From positions 2,976,001 to 3,040,000 of the forward strand of contig JAHRBC010000005.1 in NCBI GenBank assembly GCA_022702545.1: DNA of 64,000 nt. The letters are read 5' to 3'. The notes beneath the pieces are model-generated. The model saw nothing but the letters and a program-made list of their open reading frames with translations, made no database searches and had not been told where the DNA came from. Numbering within the stretch: the stretch's first letter is position 1; each line of letters opens with the position of its first letter. Positions 32,125 through 43,895 of this stretch are shown piece by piece. The DNA is from Phycomyces nitens (taxonomy: Eukaryota > Mucoromycota > Mucoromycetes > Mucorales > Phycomycetaceae). The translations under genes and the position numbers were made by a program.

Positions 32125-35100
32125 ATGTCTACATACTCCAACAACCAACTCGAATGCAAGTGCTCTGTCTGCTCTCCCAATGGTAGAGGTTTTGCCCTTG
32201 TGTCTGCTCAGACATTTAAAAGACATGCTTCTGATGATATTGTAAGACGTTTCATGAGAGACAATTGTAAGTATATGGCATTTATTATTCATGTATTCAT
32301 ATAATTAATTTCTTTTTTTTAAAAAAATAGTATTGCCAACTGGCACAACTCATTTGCAGAATGCCGATGCAATGGAGATTGATGCCGAGATCAATGATGC
32401 CGAAGAGAATGTTGAATGTAAGTATATGACTTTATTTATATACAATATAATAAATTGTGATCACTTGCAATGGTATTCTTTATGTAACAAAATATGAAAA
32501 CTTACCTTTTGCTCTTGCTATATTATTATTTTTAGTTGAAAGTGAAGATGCCGTTGACAATGAGTTGAATGCTTCGGTTGATTCTGAAGATGAAGTTGAA
32601 GAACTTGAAGGTTAGTACAAAATAAATAAGCATATATCATATATTAATACGAAAACCAAATAGAGCAATTTGAAGCGTCTATGCCCGCGGACCCTCTTCA
32701 TGCCTTTGTTGCCGCCTTTGCTGCTTTCTTCATCTCGAAATATGTCGTCAATTCGGGTGGTTCGATCTTGATAAAGTTTCTGAACGAGGTCCTGTCTCAC
32801 TTTGGCCAATCCTTCAGTCTTCCATCCAGCTTGAGTGGCCTCAACTCAATGACTGGCATGACAGCTTTATCCAAGAGTATCCAGCGTTTTGTGGCATGCG
32901 GCGATTGTCACAAGACGTACTTGGAATCTGAAGGTGTTCCCCGATGCTGCGATTTCGAGAGGCTCTCTGGAAATACTTGTGGAAGCCAGCTCTTCCAGGC
33001 TCCTCCAAGAAACACGTCCTTGCCCAACAAGGTGTATATGTACAGCCCGATCATCAGTGCATTGTCAGTCCTGTTTCGCCGCCCTGGATTCGAGGAATCC
33101 ATCAACCATTGGAGAGCAAGACAGCAAGTCCCTGGCATGATGTTTGACATCTACGATGGTGCCAAGTGGAGTGAGTTGAAAGATGGCAATGATAGGCAAT
33201 TCGTGGATCATGAGCGATCTCTCATGCTCACCATGAACATCGATTGGTTCCAGCCTTTCGATGGGGTTACATACTCTTGCGGAGCCATCTATCTCTCTGT
33301 TAATAATTTGCCGAGGGCCGAACGTTACAAGAAGGAGAATGTTCTCCTTGTCGGTCTAATGCCTGGACCAAAGGAAGCCAAGACAAGCGAGATCAACCAC
33401 TACCTCCGTCCCCTTGTTGCCGAGCTCAAATCCTTGTATGTGGGTGTGGTGATGCCAACGGCGCAGTGTCCTTCTGGTGCCTTGGTTCGTGCCGCCCTTC
33501 TTCTTGTCGCCTGTGACATCCCTGCCGCCAGGAAAACATGTGGATTCACGTCCCATGCAAGTACTAATGCATGTCACAAGTGCAACCGCCAGTTCTCTCG
33601 CCTCCCAGGCAATGGTGGTGTTGACTATTCTGGGTTTGTCTTCTCCGAGTGGGTGGCTCGCACTGATCAAGAGAATCGCCGTGATGCTGTGGCCTGGAAG
33701 AACGCGTCCAGTGAGGTAGAAAGAAAGAGGATGGAAAAGGAGAATGGAGTCCGCTGGTCGGAACTCCACGATCTTGAGTACTTTAATGCAGTGGAATGCA
33801 CCATAATAGATCCAATGCATAACCTCTTTCTGGGAACCGCCAAAAGGATGATGGAGAAGTGGAGATCGGCTGGTCTGCTCACAAACAGAGACCTGGCCGC
33901 CATGCAGCAAGACTCCGAGAAGATGGTCCTCCCTCCCGATTATACGCCATTGAGAAAGAAGATTGGTAAGGACTTTCCATTCATGAAGGCGGATGAATGG
34001 AAGTCCTGGTGTCTGGTATATTCTCCTGTTCTCCTGCGCGGCCGTTTGCCCGATGTCCACCTTGGCAATTGGATATCGTTTGTTAATGCTTGTCAGTACC
34101 TCGTCAAGCCTAGCATTTCTATGGTCGAGCTGGAAGAAGCACACAGTTCCCTAGAGGCATTCTGCAGACAATGCCAAGTGTTGTATGGTGCGGACCTACT
34201 CTCGCCGAATATGCATCTCCATCTGCATCTTCGTGAGACCACCTTCAACTTTGGCCCGGTGTATGGATATTGGTTGTTCAGTTTTGAGAGATTCAATGGC
34301 GTTCTCAAGAATTTCTCGACGAACCAAAGAGATGGCTTCGAGGCAACCTATATGAAGAGGTACCACGAAGACGCATACAAAGGAGACCTCCTGCGTATGC
34401 TTGCACCAGTTCTTGTGCAATCTCGGGCTGATATCCTTGCTGAGCTCACTGCCACCACCGCTGTCACTGCCGCCACTGCCGCCACCGTTTCCACCTTGTC
34501 ATTTGATCTGAATGCATTTCTTGCTGCTGCCGAGACAGACTTTGACATTGTGAAGGGCAACGAGCCATTGCCGCCATCTGCACTTCCTTTGGCTCTGAAG
34601 GAAGAGGTCACCATGAAGGAGAGCGAGTACCAGTGCCTCTTGGAGTACTATCGTGAGGTGTACAACAATGAGCAACTTGCTCATTACCGCCAGGCCGGTC
34701 CCTCCCAAACCATAGTCAATAATCGTATCCAGAAAATCCCTTCCATCGATCTTCTTGGCCAGGTGTACAAAGGCAGTGATGGGACTATACGACGTGGGTC
34801 ATTCATCCAGGCATTGTTCAAGACAAGTGATGATCAATATACCAATGCATACACCGGCCAGATTCAGTACCTCGTTGTGAATACTGCCACAAACTCGTTT
34901 GCTGGTCAATCGAGTCGGCATGTGTTTGCATATGTACGTTGGTATAGAGAGGCCAGTTTGCAGCCCAGGAGTGATGAAGGTGTAGAAGTGAATGAGTTGG
35001 AGTTTGAGCCGAGCAGTCTTCATGATATTCTCCCTGTACATAGAATTCTGTTGTCTGTTGCTGTAGGTGAACACACGAATGATAGAGGTCGAGTGATGAT

Positions 35101-35137
35101 GTGTGTTGTTCCCTTGTTACGAAAAATTTATATTTAA
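32125..35137 (+). CDS. E3 transposase (CMC/Plavaka-like), intact
   Basis: Exons at 32125-32266, 32331-32417, 32536-32610 and 32664-35137. The sum of 2778 nt gives 925 aa with no internal stop. The N-terminal zinc-like motif KCSVC is followed by RH. An acidic region is spread over exons 2-3, and the large core is in exon 4. Core motifs are ACDIPAARKTCGF, IIDPMHNLFLG and FSFERFNG. I read these as the DDE residues that cut and join element ends in the nucleus. The donors of introns 1 and 2 are GTAAGT and that of intron 3 is GTTAGT. The C-terminal region (TGQIQYLV, then HVFAYVRWY, then LPVHRILL) is shared with E1, E2, E4 and E5. The element may still supply enzyme although its partner gene is damaged. 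Confidence 0.9.
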
Positions 35138-35259
35138 AATACAAAAATAAAATAAAATTAATAAATACCCTACTAAAATATTGTCTATTGCCCTTATATT
35201 TGTTTGCTTGGGATAAAATAATCTTGTGTATTACACACCCATGTTTAAATTAAAATATC

Positions 35260-36069
35260 TCCTGTTGATGTTCTGGCCATTCGCTTTCCTTCACTCCCCC
35301 AACGCACTGGTTCCACTGTCAATGTAACACCCTTCTTGGTAGCCCTTGCTCCTGGCCTGCCTTGGGAACGCTTGTCTACCCTTCAATTCCGTTCCCTCTG
35401 TGGGTTTCACCCCCATCCCACACAGCCTCGTCACAATCTCCCTCTCCCTCGCCAACTGCGATCTTTTGGTCCTCGCCGCTCCCTCACAGTGCGCGCAACG
35501 TTTGGTTCCGTGCCCTCCACCACAAACTCCCTTGCCGCTCTCGCCTCCATTCCCGAATTCCCTTGGCCTTCCCGGATCCTACTTGCCCCATTTGCTCTGC
35601 ACCTCAAAACACCCAACAGCACTTTCTCTTTGCCTGCCCCTCCAAGTTCTCTGTGTGGTCTTCGGTCTGGACTAGATATTTCGCGCAACCCCTCACCCCT
35701 GACTCTTTGTTGTCTTGCCTTCTCTCTGTCTCTCTTCCTAACACCATCAACTCTATCCTCCCTCCCACCTCTATCTTTGCCTGCACTCTTCTAGCCATCT
35801 GGCGTCACCACTGGCTGTTTGTTTTCGACCAAGTCCCCTTTGTCACCTCAACTGTCCTCTCCTCTACCACCTCACTCCTCGATCGCCTTACCAACGAGCT
35901 TGACCTCGACCTTGACATATAACCTTCTCCTTTGACCTAACCTATAAAACATATAACACTAGAAAACAATTTAAAATCATAAAACCCAAAAACAAGTCGT
36001 GAGACCCTCTATAGCCCTGAAGCGTAGAGGCTCACTAATAAACTATGAGCCTAAGGCTCCCTACAAAAA
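35260..36069 (+). mobile_element. 5'-truncated LINE (non-LTR retrotransposon)
   Basis: The insert is flanked by a 13-bp direct repeat AAATTAAAATATC (35247-35259 and 36070-36082). It holds the C-terminal end of a LINE reverse transcriptase protein, frame 35362-35922. This includes a zf-RVT-like CCHC segment, CPICSAPQNTQQHFLFAC, preceded by VWFRALHHKLPCRSRLH. The 3' tail carries a hairpin (AGGCTCA/TGAGCCT at 36028-36052) and ends in an A-run. It landed between the two convergent genes of E3, harming neither. Its GC-rich base composition contrasts with its surroundings. A relation to pericentromeric LINE1-like elements of Mucorales is possible but untested. Confidence 0.88.
35362..35922 (+). pseudogene. 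LINE ORF2 C-terminal fragment
   Basis: 186 codons from the first ATG in the frame, ending LDLDLDI at a stop. Endonuclease and polymerase domains are missing because of 5' truncation, so it cannot be active. The CCHC motif C-x2-C-x8-H-x4-C and the preceding WFRALHHKLP are typical of LINE reverse transcriptase tails. Confidence 0.85.
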
Positions 36070-36431
36070 AAATTAAAATATCAATATTTGCTTCTTTGAT
36101 TTTGTATATTTATATTATAAAACTTTAATATGCATATATTTGTAAACATGGCGCATTAAAAAGAGATTGGATAATTATCCGTGGTGACTTGTATTTTAAA
36201 AGGTTTTTAGAATAAACATATACAAATTCACATGATGTAATGTCCAAAATCCATAATATAAAATCCAAACATTTCTTTATTATGTTCAAATGGTATATGT
36301 ATACGATTTGTATTGATTTTTATATAAAGATGCCGTAAATTATAATTGCATTCTTTTACATTTCATTTCATTATAAAGCATGTATTCATATAGCTTAACA
36401 TATATAAAACTTTTAGGGTAAATTTGTTTTA

Positions 36432-37702
36432 TTAATTTTTAATAGCCCATTCGGGCAAAGGGACTGGTTGCGCAGCTGGGGCACACACTGTCTTCACTGT
36501 TCTGACACGTTTGAGCAAGCTATTTGACTTTTTTGAAGGTTCTTTGCTGCAAACGTGTCAACAAGGTCAAGGAATTTTTGGAGCTATTTTTATAAAAATC
36601 AATCAATAAACCATCCTCAGTACAATAACCATGTTATATATAGTAATACCTCATCGCTCCTCCAGCTTGGTCGGAATGCCTTGACCTGAGTCTCGGTATC
36701 CGTCTCATCGTCAGACATGGTGATGTCCCTGATGACTTTTGTACAGTCCCGCCCATTCATCAGCCTTGTAATCTCTTCTCCATACTTTCCGAAGGTTACG
36801 ATTCGGCGTTTGAGAAGCTAGGTATCAATGGTATATTAGAATATCAAATAAATAAATAAAAAACCAACGCTTGTTCGGTATTTAAACCTACAGTTGCCTT
36901 TCGGCTGCGTCTTTGGGCTGATCTTTGGCGGGATGCTGCCTTGTCGGGCGAGACTCTGAATTCACGCACTTGGTTCTGAAAGTGGTTCTTCACCATCCTA
37001 CCAAGGTCGCTTGTGGGAACCGCTTTAGAATCCTTCTGATCTCTGAGGTAGGATGTGAGAGTCATCGCCAAAGCATGATTGTAACCGTCATTGAAGTTGC
37101 TGGTCAATGACCACCCAGGCTTTGCAGAATTCTCTGCAATCTTGATAGGGTCCACGCTGGTGAACCTGGGCTTCTTAATATACCCGTTGATGAGACTCTA
37201 TTGAACGTTTATTAGGTATGACAATGATTAACTCTACAATTAAAGATACACTTACTGAGATCTTTGGGTGTCTTTTACCCGAGACAAAAGCCTTTTCTGT
37301 CAAGGAAGACAAATCGATTCCCAGGCCTGCACCTGCAGAGAAATTCTCCTTTTCCATGACACCTTTTACCTCTGCCTGTGCAAGCACAATCTCATCAACT
37401 TTATTTTTGAGATAGGCATTTGTCTCGTTTGAGAGACAAATACCATTCTCCATGACACCCATGTTTTTCGAAATGGTCTCGATTTCAGCTGTCAATGAAT
37501 CGACCTTTTCATTTGTTGACAACAACAGCTTATGGATAGAATCCAATTTGTTCATGTTGTCTTGGTTACCAGAGATCATGGTTCCGGTTGACTCGGGCTC
37601 TGTGATAAGAGTGGTATTCATATCACCTGCCAATGCACTACGGGCAACAGCATTGAGTCTGGGGTTACGCTGACGGGGAGGGGGAGGAATGCGGGTGTTC
37701 AT
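36432..37702 (-). pseudogene. E3 accessory protein gene, diverged, frameshift in exon 4
   Basis: Exons on minus: 37702-37256 (447 nt), 37197-36892 (306 nt), 36817-36650 (168 nt) and 36583 onward. Exon 2 has the same 306 nt as in E1, E2, E4 and E5, although the protein is far diverged (AENSAKPGW for ANNNKPRW). RPSWRSDE closes exon 3 as in the relatives. In exon 4 the frame hits a stop at 36494. The +1 frame after an A-run at 36529-36534 instead continues to PLPEWAIKN, matching the C-termini of the other copies, so a homopolymer slip is likely. The N-terminal region is longer and predicted to be helical and coiled. No known domain is recognised. Confidence 0.72.
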
Positions 37703-38039
37703 AGTTCTATTAAAGATGTAAGGATCAATGAGTCTATAGATATTGATATACATTGCACCATATATTGACCAGTTTATACTTACTTTAAAAAAAGAGGCTA
37801 AAGAGCAATAGAGTAAAAGTATTTAATCATATTTCATAATATCTTGCACTTTATATAAATCAAAGGAGTATCTTTTTAACCCAGTGAGACATAGTTTCAC
37901 AGACATAAAACAAAGCAACGATATCTTCAAGAAAATCATTTTGACCGGCCGCCTATTTTATTTTCAGGGTCAAGGCACTTTATCACAAAGTATTTTTTTC
38001 TTTTTATTTATTTATTTTTTAAACCTCTTTAATAATTAC

Positions 38040-38660
38040 TGCCGTCAAATAGCCAAGTGACTTTGCTCTATACTTTACTTTTACTCACCATCTCTTAATA
38101 TATTTTCCTATAGTCTATCAATGCCACCTGCTTTTTACTTGACATGCTCAATCTCACATTCACTAACAAATGAATATATTCTTGCATAACCTCATCTTTA
38201 CTAATATTTATATTCATCTAGTCATTGAAAAACTTTTTTTGGTTTTGTTTTGCCTCACAGTCATCGGATCTAGTACAATGGTAAGGTTATTTATCCTAGT
38301 TTTACTTTTGATCTCTAATCACTTATATTTACTAGTTAATCTATAAAGTACGGTTAGTCCATTCAGTTAAACAATCTGTAAAACATGCAAAGACATCTCT
38401 ATATTGGTGAGTTTATAATAGATCTCATCTTGTTTCTACCAATACTTATACACCAACTAATCAAGCCTTATTCACATATAGATAATGCAAATACCAGACT
38501 GTCGCTCCTTTCATAATTCAAAATAATTGCTTGTGCCATGTCCCTTTGTTTCTAGTCGCACCTGTAAGTACTTCACTTTGAAATATTCTCTCTCTATTCA
38601 GATTATTTACTAATTTTGTTTTCTTTATTCTTGCATAGTCAAGTACCCTTTCAAGTAAGT
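38040..38660 (+). other. E3 mini-exon-like region
   Basis: A string of short blocks between clear acceptors and donors: 38261-38280 (CTCACAG / GTAAGG), 38367-38406 (ATTCAG / GTGAG), 38482-38563 (TATAG / GTAAGTAC) and 38639-38653 (GCATAG / GTAAG). It occupies the same relative position as the mini-exon regions of E1, E2, E4 and E5. I cannot assign a protein. Confidence 0.4.
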
Positions 38661-38865
38661 TTTTGACCCGCTGATAGAAAGAGCATCCCATGGATAGTAG
38701 AGATCAGAGAGAAGCATGCATGCAATAGCTGTATTATTCTAGAATATACCATAAAATTAGAATGCGTATTTAGAAAACTATCAATCGTATAAAATAAAAA
38801 TATTGAAAATTATACAATTCATTGTTATTGAAAAATAAACAAACCAAAGAGGCTTGTTTATGAAG

Positions 38866-38980
38866 AACCCATTTCCTCACTTTGTACTATAAAACAACCC
38901 ATTCCCTCACTTTTATATACAGTCGAATAACCCATTCCCTCACTTTTGAAAACCCCAGAGGTCCATTCCCTCACTTTTAA
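38866..38980. repeat. Subterminal CATTCCCTCACTTT repeats of E3
   Basis: Four copies of CCATT(T/C)CCTCACTTT spaced 26-38 bp. One inverted copy (GTGAGGGAATG) lies 23 bp inside the left end at 31566-31576. The pattern resembles subterminal transposase-binding repeats of CACTA elements. Confidence 0.65.
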
Positions 38981-39502
38981 GAGAAACAAAGCCAATAAAA
39001 GCATATTAAATATAACAAAAAGGACCAATCTCAGTGGACAATACATGGCAATTGGGTTTGTATGCGCACCTTATAACAGACCATACATAAATCACTACGG
39101 CGGAAGGACCGGTAGCTGTGCCGAAAACGGTAGCATAACTACCGTTTTTTATGATTTTTGAGCACTTTATCTCCGCAGATTGTGGTTGAAAGGTAATGTC
39201 ATCGATGCCGATTCATAAAAGTCGCATGGAATGTCTTTTCATCAGGTAATGAGGTAGTTGTAGTACCATAGAAAGGGCTCGTAAGTTTTTAGGCAACGTT
39301 ATTTATTGAAATGAGCATTTTATTTGGTGTTAACGATGTTGCGCATTTTTGAGAAAAATAATTTTTCGCCTGTGTGAACAAAACGGTAGTTATGCTACCG
39401 TTTTTTTGAAACAATTTTTTTGTTTTTGACATTATTAGCCATTTTATTTTATTTTATTTGGTATTGATATTTATAAAGAAAGAAAAAAGAAAAAGAAAAT
39501 TT

Positions 39503-40380
39503 TTATAAAGTGGCAAGATTACCCCTGGTCACATGCAGATTGTCATTAAACACATAATATGATGCAATGATAAAGAACTGATTACTACTCGGAGGGTACT
39601 GGATGAGCCCAACTTGATGCTGAATGTCATCCACATTAACAGCATATTTTGGCTGGGTTGTTTGTCCAGTTGAGCTGTGTGACCGCCGTATTACGATTGG
39701 CACAGATGAGTCATGGGCTGCTGTACCATGCTCTTTCATCACTTCAATGAATGCCAGAAAGTGCGGTGTGCCATCAACCTCTTTATGCTCAAAATAAAAT
39801 TCCACGGTGCCAACAAACCAGCTTTGAATAGTTATATTGCGACGGCTAGATAAAAATATAAAAAATGCGAGTGATCTCTATTTTGTATTTTGACTAATAC
39901 CAATACTCACTTTCTGTATGGACAGGTGAACATCACATGATGATTGCCACGTCTGGTCTCGTTTTTTATTCTTCAGTACATACATGAAGAATGTACGGTT
40001 GAATTTTTCCAAAGACGAGAAGCAACAACAATCGTCGGGTCATCAAGTTCAATACTGTCCATACCACTGTTTCGCACATAGTACTTTGCCAAAGTATTCT
40101 TGACAACAGGGCTGCTGACACCTTCCAAGTCATCATCATTCAAACTGGCATGTCAGTTGAATGGCTCCCATAGCTGGGCAGCACTTACACCATCTGGAAG
40201 ATCTAAGAAACTTGCTTCATTATATGTGGACGGCTGACTTGTACTAGGATAATTCTGAGAGCTGTTTGCTGAACTGACAAAGCTATTAACAGCAAAGCGC
40301 TCAACAAGCAAACTGGCATTTCTACCGCCCTTCAAGTTTGACGTGATAAGCTTGGAGTATACTCTAATTACTTTTTCCAT
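39503..40380 (-). pseudogene. E7 transposase C-terminal remnant
   Basis: Same pieces and breaks as in E6 (20848-21724), with a few substitutions such as FIEVMKEHG for FVEVMKEHG. The middle piece is frameshifted by a T-run difference near 39960. No catalytic domain is present. Confidence 0.55.
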
Positions 40381-41702
40381 GGGTAGGTAAGAGATTATTT
40401 GACTAATAATAGCAACAGCAGCAAAGACACTTCTTGGTCAATGATGACAAAATCAACGTACCTGTCATCAATGATTGTGGCCAGTGAGGCACGGCTAGGA
40501 CAATAGCACTCCACATTTACAAGTGCAAAAGAATGTGGTGTGCCAAGAATCTTCTTCAAGACACCTTTAAGAGTGCAAACCAGACTTGTAAGAGAAAAAT
40601 AGCAGAGAACAGCCAGGCAAGTTTATTAATTAACAAACATTTGAATATACATTATAATTAATACAATATTTTTATTATGTTATAGCAGGAAAGAGCAAGC
40701 AGTTCTTTTCTTTCGGAAGATGAGGTATTTCAAACGGATGACGAGGCTGAATCCCCAATCATGACAGATGTACTATAAGTTAGAGCTTTTTTGTTGCTCA
40801 TCTATTCTCAATTTAATATTAATATAATATTTCTACTGTTTGATATAGGTTTACACCACTAGGAATGAGCAATGAGCCTTCATCTAAGAGAAACAGACTA
40901 AGTCTTTAATATTCTTTAGGCTGCTCTTATTGGTTCTCTCATATTTTTAGTATATGTTTTAGCGCACTTTTTCTTTTCCTCTTTTCCTTTAGCTGTTTTA
41001 TCTTTGCTTTGGTCCTCTCCTTTGAAATAAAATCGAATAACTCTCCATCACGTAAGATTGCCACCTTAATAAATGCCCGATTGGCATCTTGTATACCACA
41101 TCTTCAGCTCTGTTGTTTTTAATCTAGGAATGAAACACACATCTCGCCCTTTTTCAAGCACCAAAAAAAATGAAATTTTTTTATAGCTGTATTACGCCGA
41201 GGTTAGTTTATATTTCTTTTCTTTTCTTTGCTCTACTTTTTTGAAATAAAACTAAATGACCCTCCCTTATGTAAGGTTGTCAATTACATAAACATCCGAT
41301 TGGAATCTTGTATACCACATCTTCAGCTCTGCTATCTTTAATCAAGGAATGAAACACTCATCTCATAATTTTTCAGACACTAAAAAAAGGTGAAAATTTT
41401 TTACAGCTATATTACACTAAAGTTTGTCGTTCCCCACCTCCCCACCTGGGAATCTCTGTAGAATATGCATATTGTTTTCTTAATGATGTACTCATTCTGC
41501 CAACTACCATTATATTCGAATTAGTTTTAAATCTTATGAGCTGACTTTACAGCAATATATTTTCTATGGTAAGAATATTATAATATGTTTACACTCTTTA
41601 ATTAATCATATTGCGCATTCTCTATTCTCCTTCTACTGCATCTAGTATTTACATCTGTACGTTTCATATAGTGGCATTAATTCAAGAGATGCTTGGTATA
41701 CC

Positions 41703-42010
41703 GATTAACAAGCACAATATATACTGGTATGCTATCCAAAACAATATGCTTGGTTTATTTGATCGCTTCATTCTCTGACCACAATATCTTTATAGCAATT
41801 GATGAAGACCAAAGGCCTTCCAAGTCATGACAGTGATTCACAACAAGATGCTCGGCACGCTGATTAACAAGCACAATATATACTGGTATGCTACCCAAAA
41901 CAATATATTCGGTTTATTTGATTGCTTCATTCTCTGACCACAATATTTTTATAGCAATCGATGAAGACCAAAGGCCATCCAAGTCATAACAACATGTTGT
42001 TGGCATCGTG
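41703..42010. repeat. 159-bp tandem repeat, two units, in E7
   Basis: GATTAACAAGCACAATATAT recurs at 41703 and 41862. E6 has one unit and E8 has three. Confidence 0.85.
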
Positions 42011-42429
42011 TATAGATTGAGTAAAAGGTTTGTACCATATACGTTTTATAATATTAAATAGTATTTGCTTTTGGTATGTTTCTATATTATTATTATATAT
42101 ATTTTAATATTATTTGAAATAAATCGAAATTATAATAAAAAATAAACCATTATTTCAAATAAATGGCAGTAAAAAAAGAATGGGTGCTAGTATATAAAGT
42201 AATATAAAAGAGAGGCTATAGTATATAAAGAAACGATTTTGGTTGGATAAAAAAACGGTAGCTGTGCCTATTCCTGCCTCATAACTACCCTTTTTTTTCA
42301 CACTAAAAAAACGGTAACAGCTACCGAAATCGCCTTATACAGAGTCTTTACTACCGTTTTTTTTGGTGGGAAAAAACGGTAGTAATGCTACCAAAACGGT
42401 AGTTAGCTACCGTTTTTTCCGCCGTAGTG

Positions 42430-42676
42430 AATGGGTATTCATTGAGAATCAGGCGTAGCTATAATGTATATTTAGTTTCTACACAGCTTGCTGACTAGCA
42501 ATTGTCTAATGTTGGGATTCCGTCAACCCATATAATCAGAGGATGTTAATCAACGCCATATGGGGCATTGGAATATGGATTCAGATGAAATCTCCTCATA
42601 ATGTATATGGAATATAAAATTTCATGTACATATACCCCACATTTCAGGTTAGTAAAATCGACCAGTTTTTGTAGTG
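42430..42676. other. E3 right terminal segment, no gene
   Basis: About 250 bp between E7 and the E3 right end, including the terminal inverted repeat. No coding or other signal seen. Confidence 0.6.
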
Positions 42677-43134
42677 GTAATATGAGATAATGGATACGGA
42701 TAATGAGAGATTGTGTAAAATGTAAAATGATAAGACAAGACAGAGATATGAAAATATGAGAAAACAAGATGTGCAGTAAGGATGATAATGTAAAAATGGG
42801 TGACAATAATGATAAAGAAAATATAGATATGTGAGAAAAATGTAGAGTGAAGATAAGGATAAATGCGCACAGACAGGAACATGGGGAAAGAGAAAATGAG
42901 ATAGATGACAAAAGGTGGACACAAGAATGATAATTGAAATGCAGATAATGGGAGATAAAGATGGAAGTGTAAAGAGGTATATGGGTAAAAAGTGACTTGC
43001 GATGCGATATGAGTGACGTCGCCATATTGACTGGACACAACGTCACTCTTTCTGGCAAGGCAGTCTGGAAAAGGATGACGTTGCTTGCGAAAGTGGGCGA
43101 AGCTGGAAAAACTACAACACCCGTGTCACAATAT

Positions 43135-43811
43135 TGACGCGTGATGTGTTTGTATGGTTGTGTATGGTAACCGAACGGGCGACAAATAAAATATATAAAA
43201 GAAACAATGAAAGAACCAGTAAAAGACTAACGAAACTCAACAGAAATATCCCCAAAATGACCGGGCAAAATATAACTGCTCTTCAGAGATCGAGAGCTTA
43301 AACTCAAAAGAATAAAATAACCGTAAAATTGATCGTAAAACTGACTGATAATATTTATTCATTAGAAAAGAATGTCTTTTATAGACAAAGAAAATAACTA
43401 AAAGAATAACCGAAAAATGAAATAATAAAATAATAAAATGATGCCATCAAGGCCAAAGGAAAATATAATAAAAAATAATACTATAACATAGTAAAGAAAG
43501 GGGTAAGACAAAGAAGTAGGGGAAATAAACTAAAGAAGTACAGAATGGTGCAATCCTGCAAGAAAGTGAGAAAGGATTCACAAAGGAAATATAAAAGGAA
43601 AGAGTATAAAAAGGAAATAATAAAATGTGATAAAATAAAATAAAGAAAAATTGAAAAGAAAGAGAAATAAAGAAACTCGGGGATCGGCCATCCTTACTCG
43701 GCTCGGACTTCTTCTTCGGACTGGTCCGGCATCCGACCCCTCCTAGGCCTTTTCCGGGCCCTTGGTCCGGCTTCATGGTTGAAACCGAACCTGCCCACAA
43801 CACACGTGTCA
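43135..43811 (-). repeat. LTR-like repeat A3, complete solo LTR
   Basis: 677 bp with the only uninterrupted A sequence in the window. Ends are TGACGCGTGATG...ACACACGTGTCA. On minus, U3 contains GC-rich CGGCTTCATGG-type sequence, then TCTATAAAAGAC, then AATAAATATTATCAG. The unit ends eight bases before the tRNA-Ala gene. Flanks are CAATAT on the left and ACATTA on the right. ATAT/ACAT could be a 4-bp duplication with one C-to-T change. Confidence 0.75.
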
Positions 43812-43819
43812 ACATTAAT

Positions 43820-43891
43820 GGGGATGTGATGTAGTGGTATCATATTCGCTTTGCATGCGAAAGGCCCCGGGTTCGAACCCCGGCGTCTCCA
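43820..43891 (+). tRNA. tRNA-Ala (anticodon TGC)
   Basis: A 72-nt intronless cloverleaf. The acceptor GGGGATG pairs with CGTCTCC, with two G-T wobbles. The anticodon stem TTCGC/GCGAA encloses loop TTTGCAT with anticodon TGC. The T arm is CCGGG-TTCGAAC-CCCGG, with discriminator A. Box A-like (TGATGTAGTGG) and box B (GGTTCGAACCC) are internal Pol III promoter elements. It reads GCA codons. It is the only host gene recognised and marks the end of the LTR train. Confidence 0.95.
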
Positions 43892-43895
43892 TTTT
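43892..43895 (+). terminator. Pol III terminator
   Basis: TTTT directly after the tRNA discriminator base. Confidence 0.8.

Larger units (their letters stand above)
39093..42429 (-). mobile_element. E7: CACTACGG-end element, 3.3 kb, nested in E3
   Basis: Sister of E6 with the same CACTACGGCGGAA ends. AAT duplication is at 39090-39092 and 42430-42432. It is longer than E6 mainly because it has two, not one, of a 159-bp internal repeat. It is non-autonomous. Confidence 0.92.
31542..42676 (+). mobile_element. E3: CACTA-end DNA transposon, 11.1 kb with nested inserts
   Basis: Ends are CACTACAAAAACTGGTCGAT and its complement. Target duplication GTA is at 31539-31541 and 42677-42679. It contains an intact transposase (plus), a diverged accessory gene (minus), a mini-exon-like region (plus), a truncated LINE (35260-36069) and E7 (39093-42429). 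Without the nested elements it is about 7.0 kb, close to E1, E2, E4 and E5. Its proteins are the most diverged of the five. Confidence 0.93.
30979..43128 (-). repeat. LTR-like repeat B3, split by E3
   Basis: Own segments are 30979-31541 and 42677-43128, about 1.0 kb. It starts TGACGCGTGTTGAG and ends ACAACACCCGTGTCA at 43128. It is collinear with B2 and serves as the empty site for E2 and E11, while B2 serves as the empty site for E3 (near 19485). CAATAT separates it from A3. Confidence 0.78.

Noticed and set aside
35336..35794. Second reading frame over the LINE fragment
   Set aside because: An overlapping frame in C-rich sequence without the CCHC motif. The frame ending at 35922 carries the recognisable domain.
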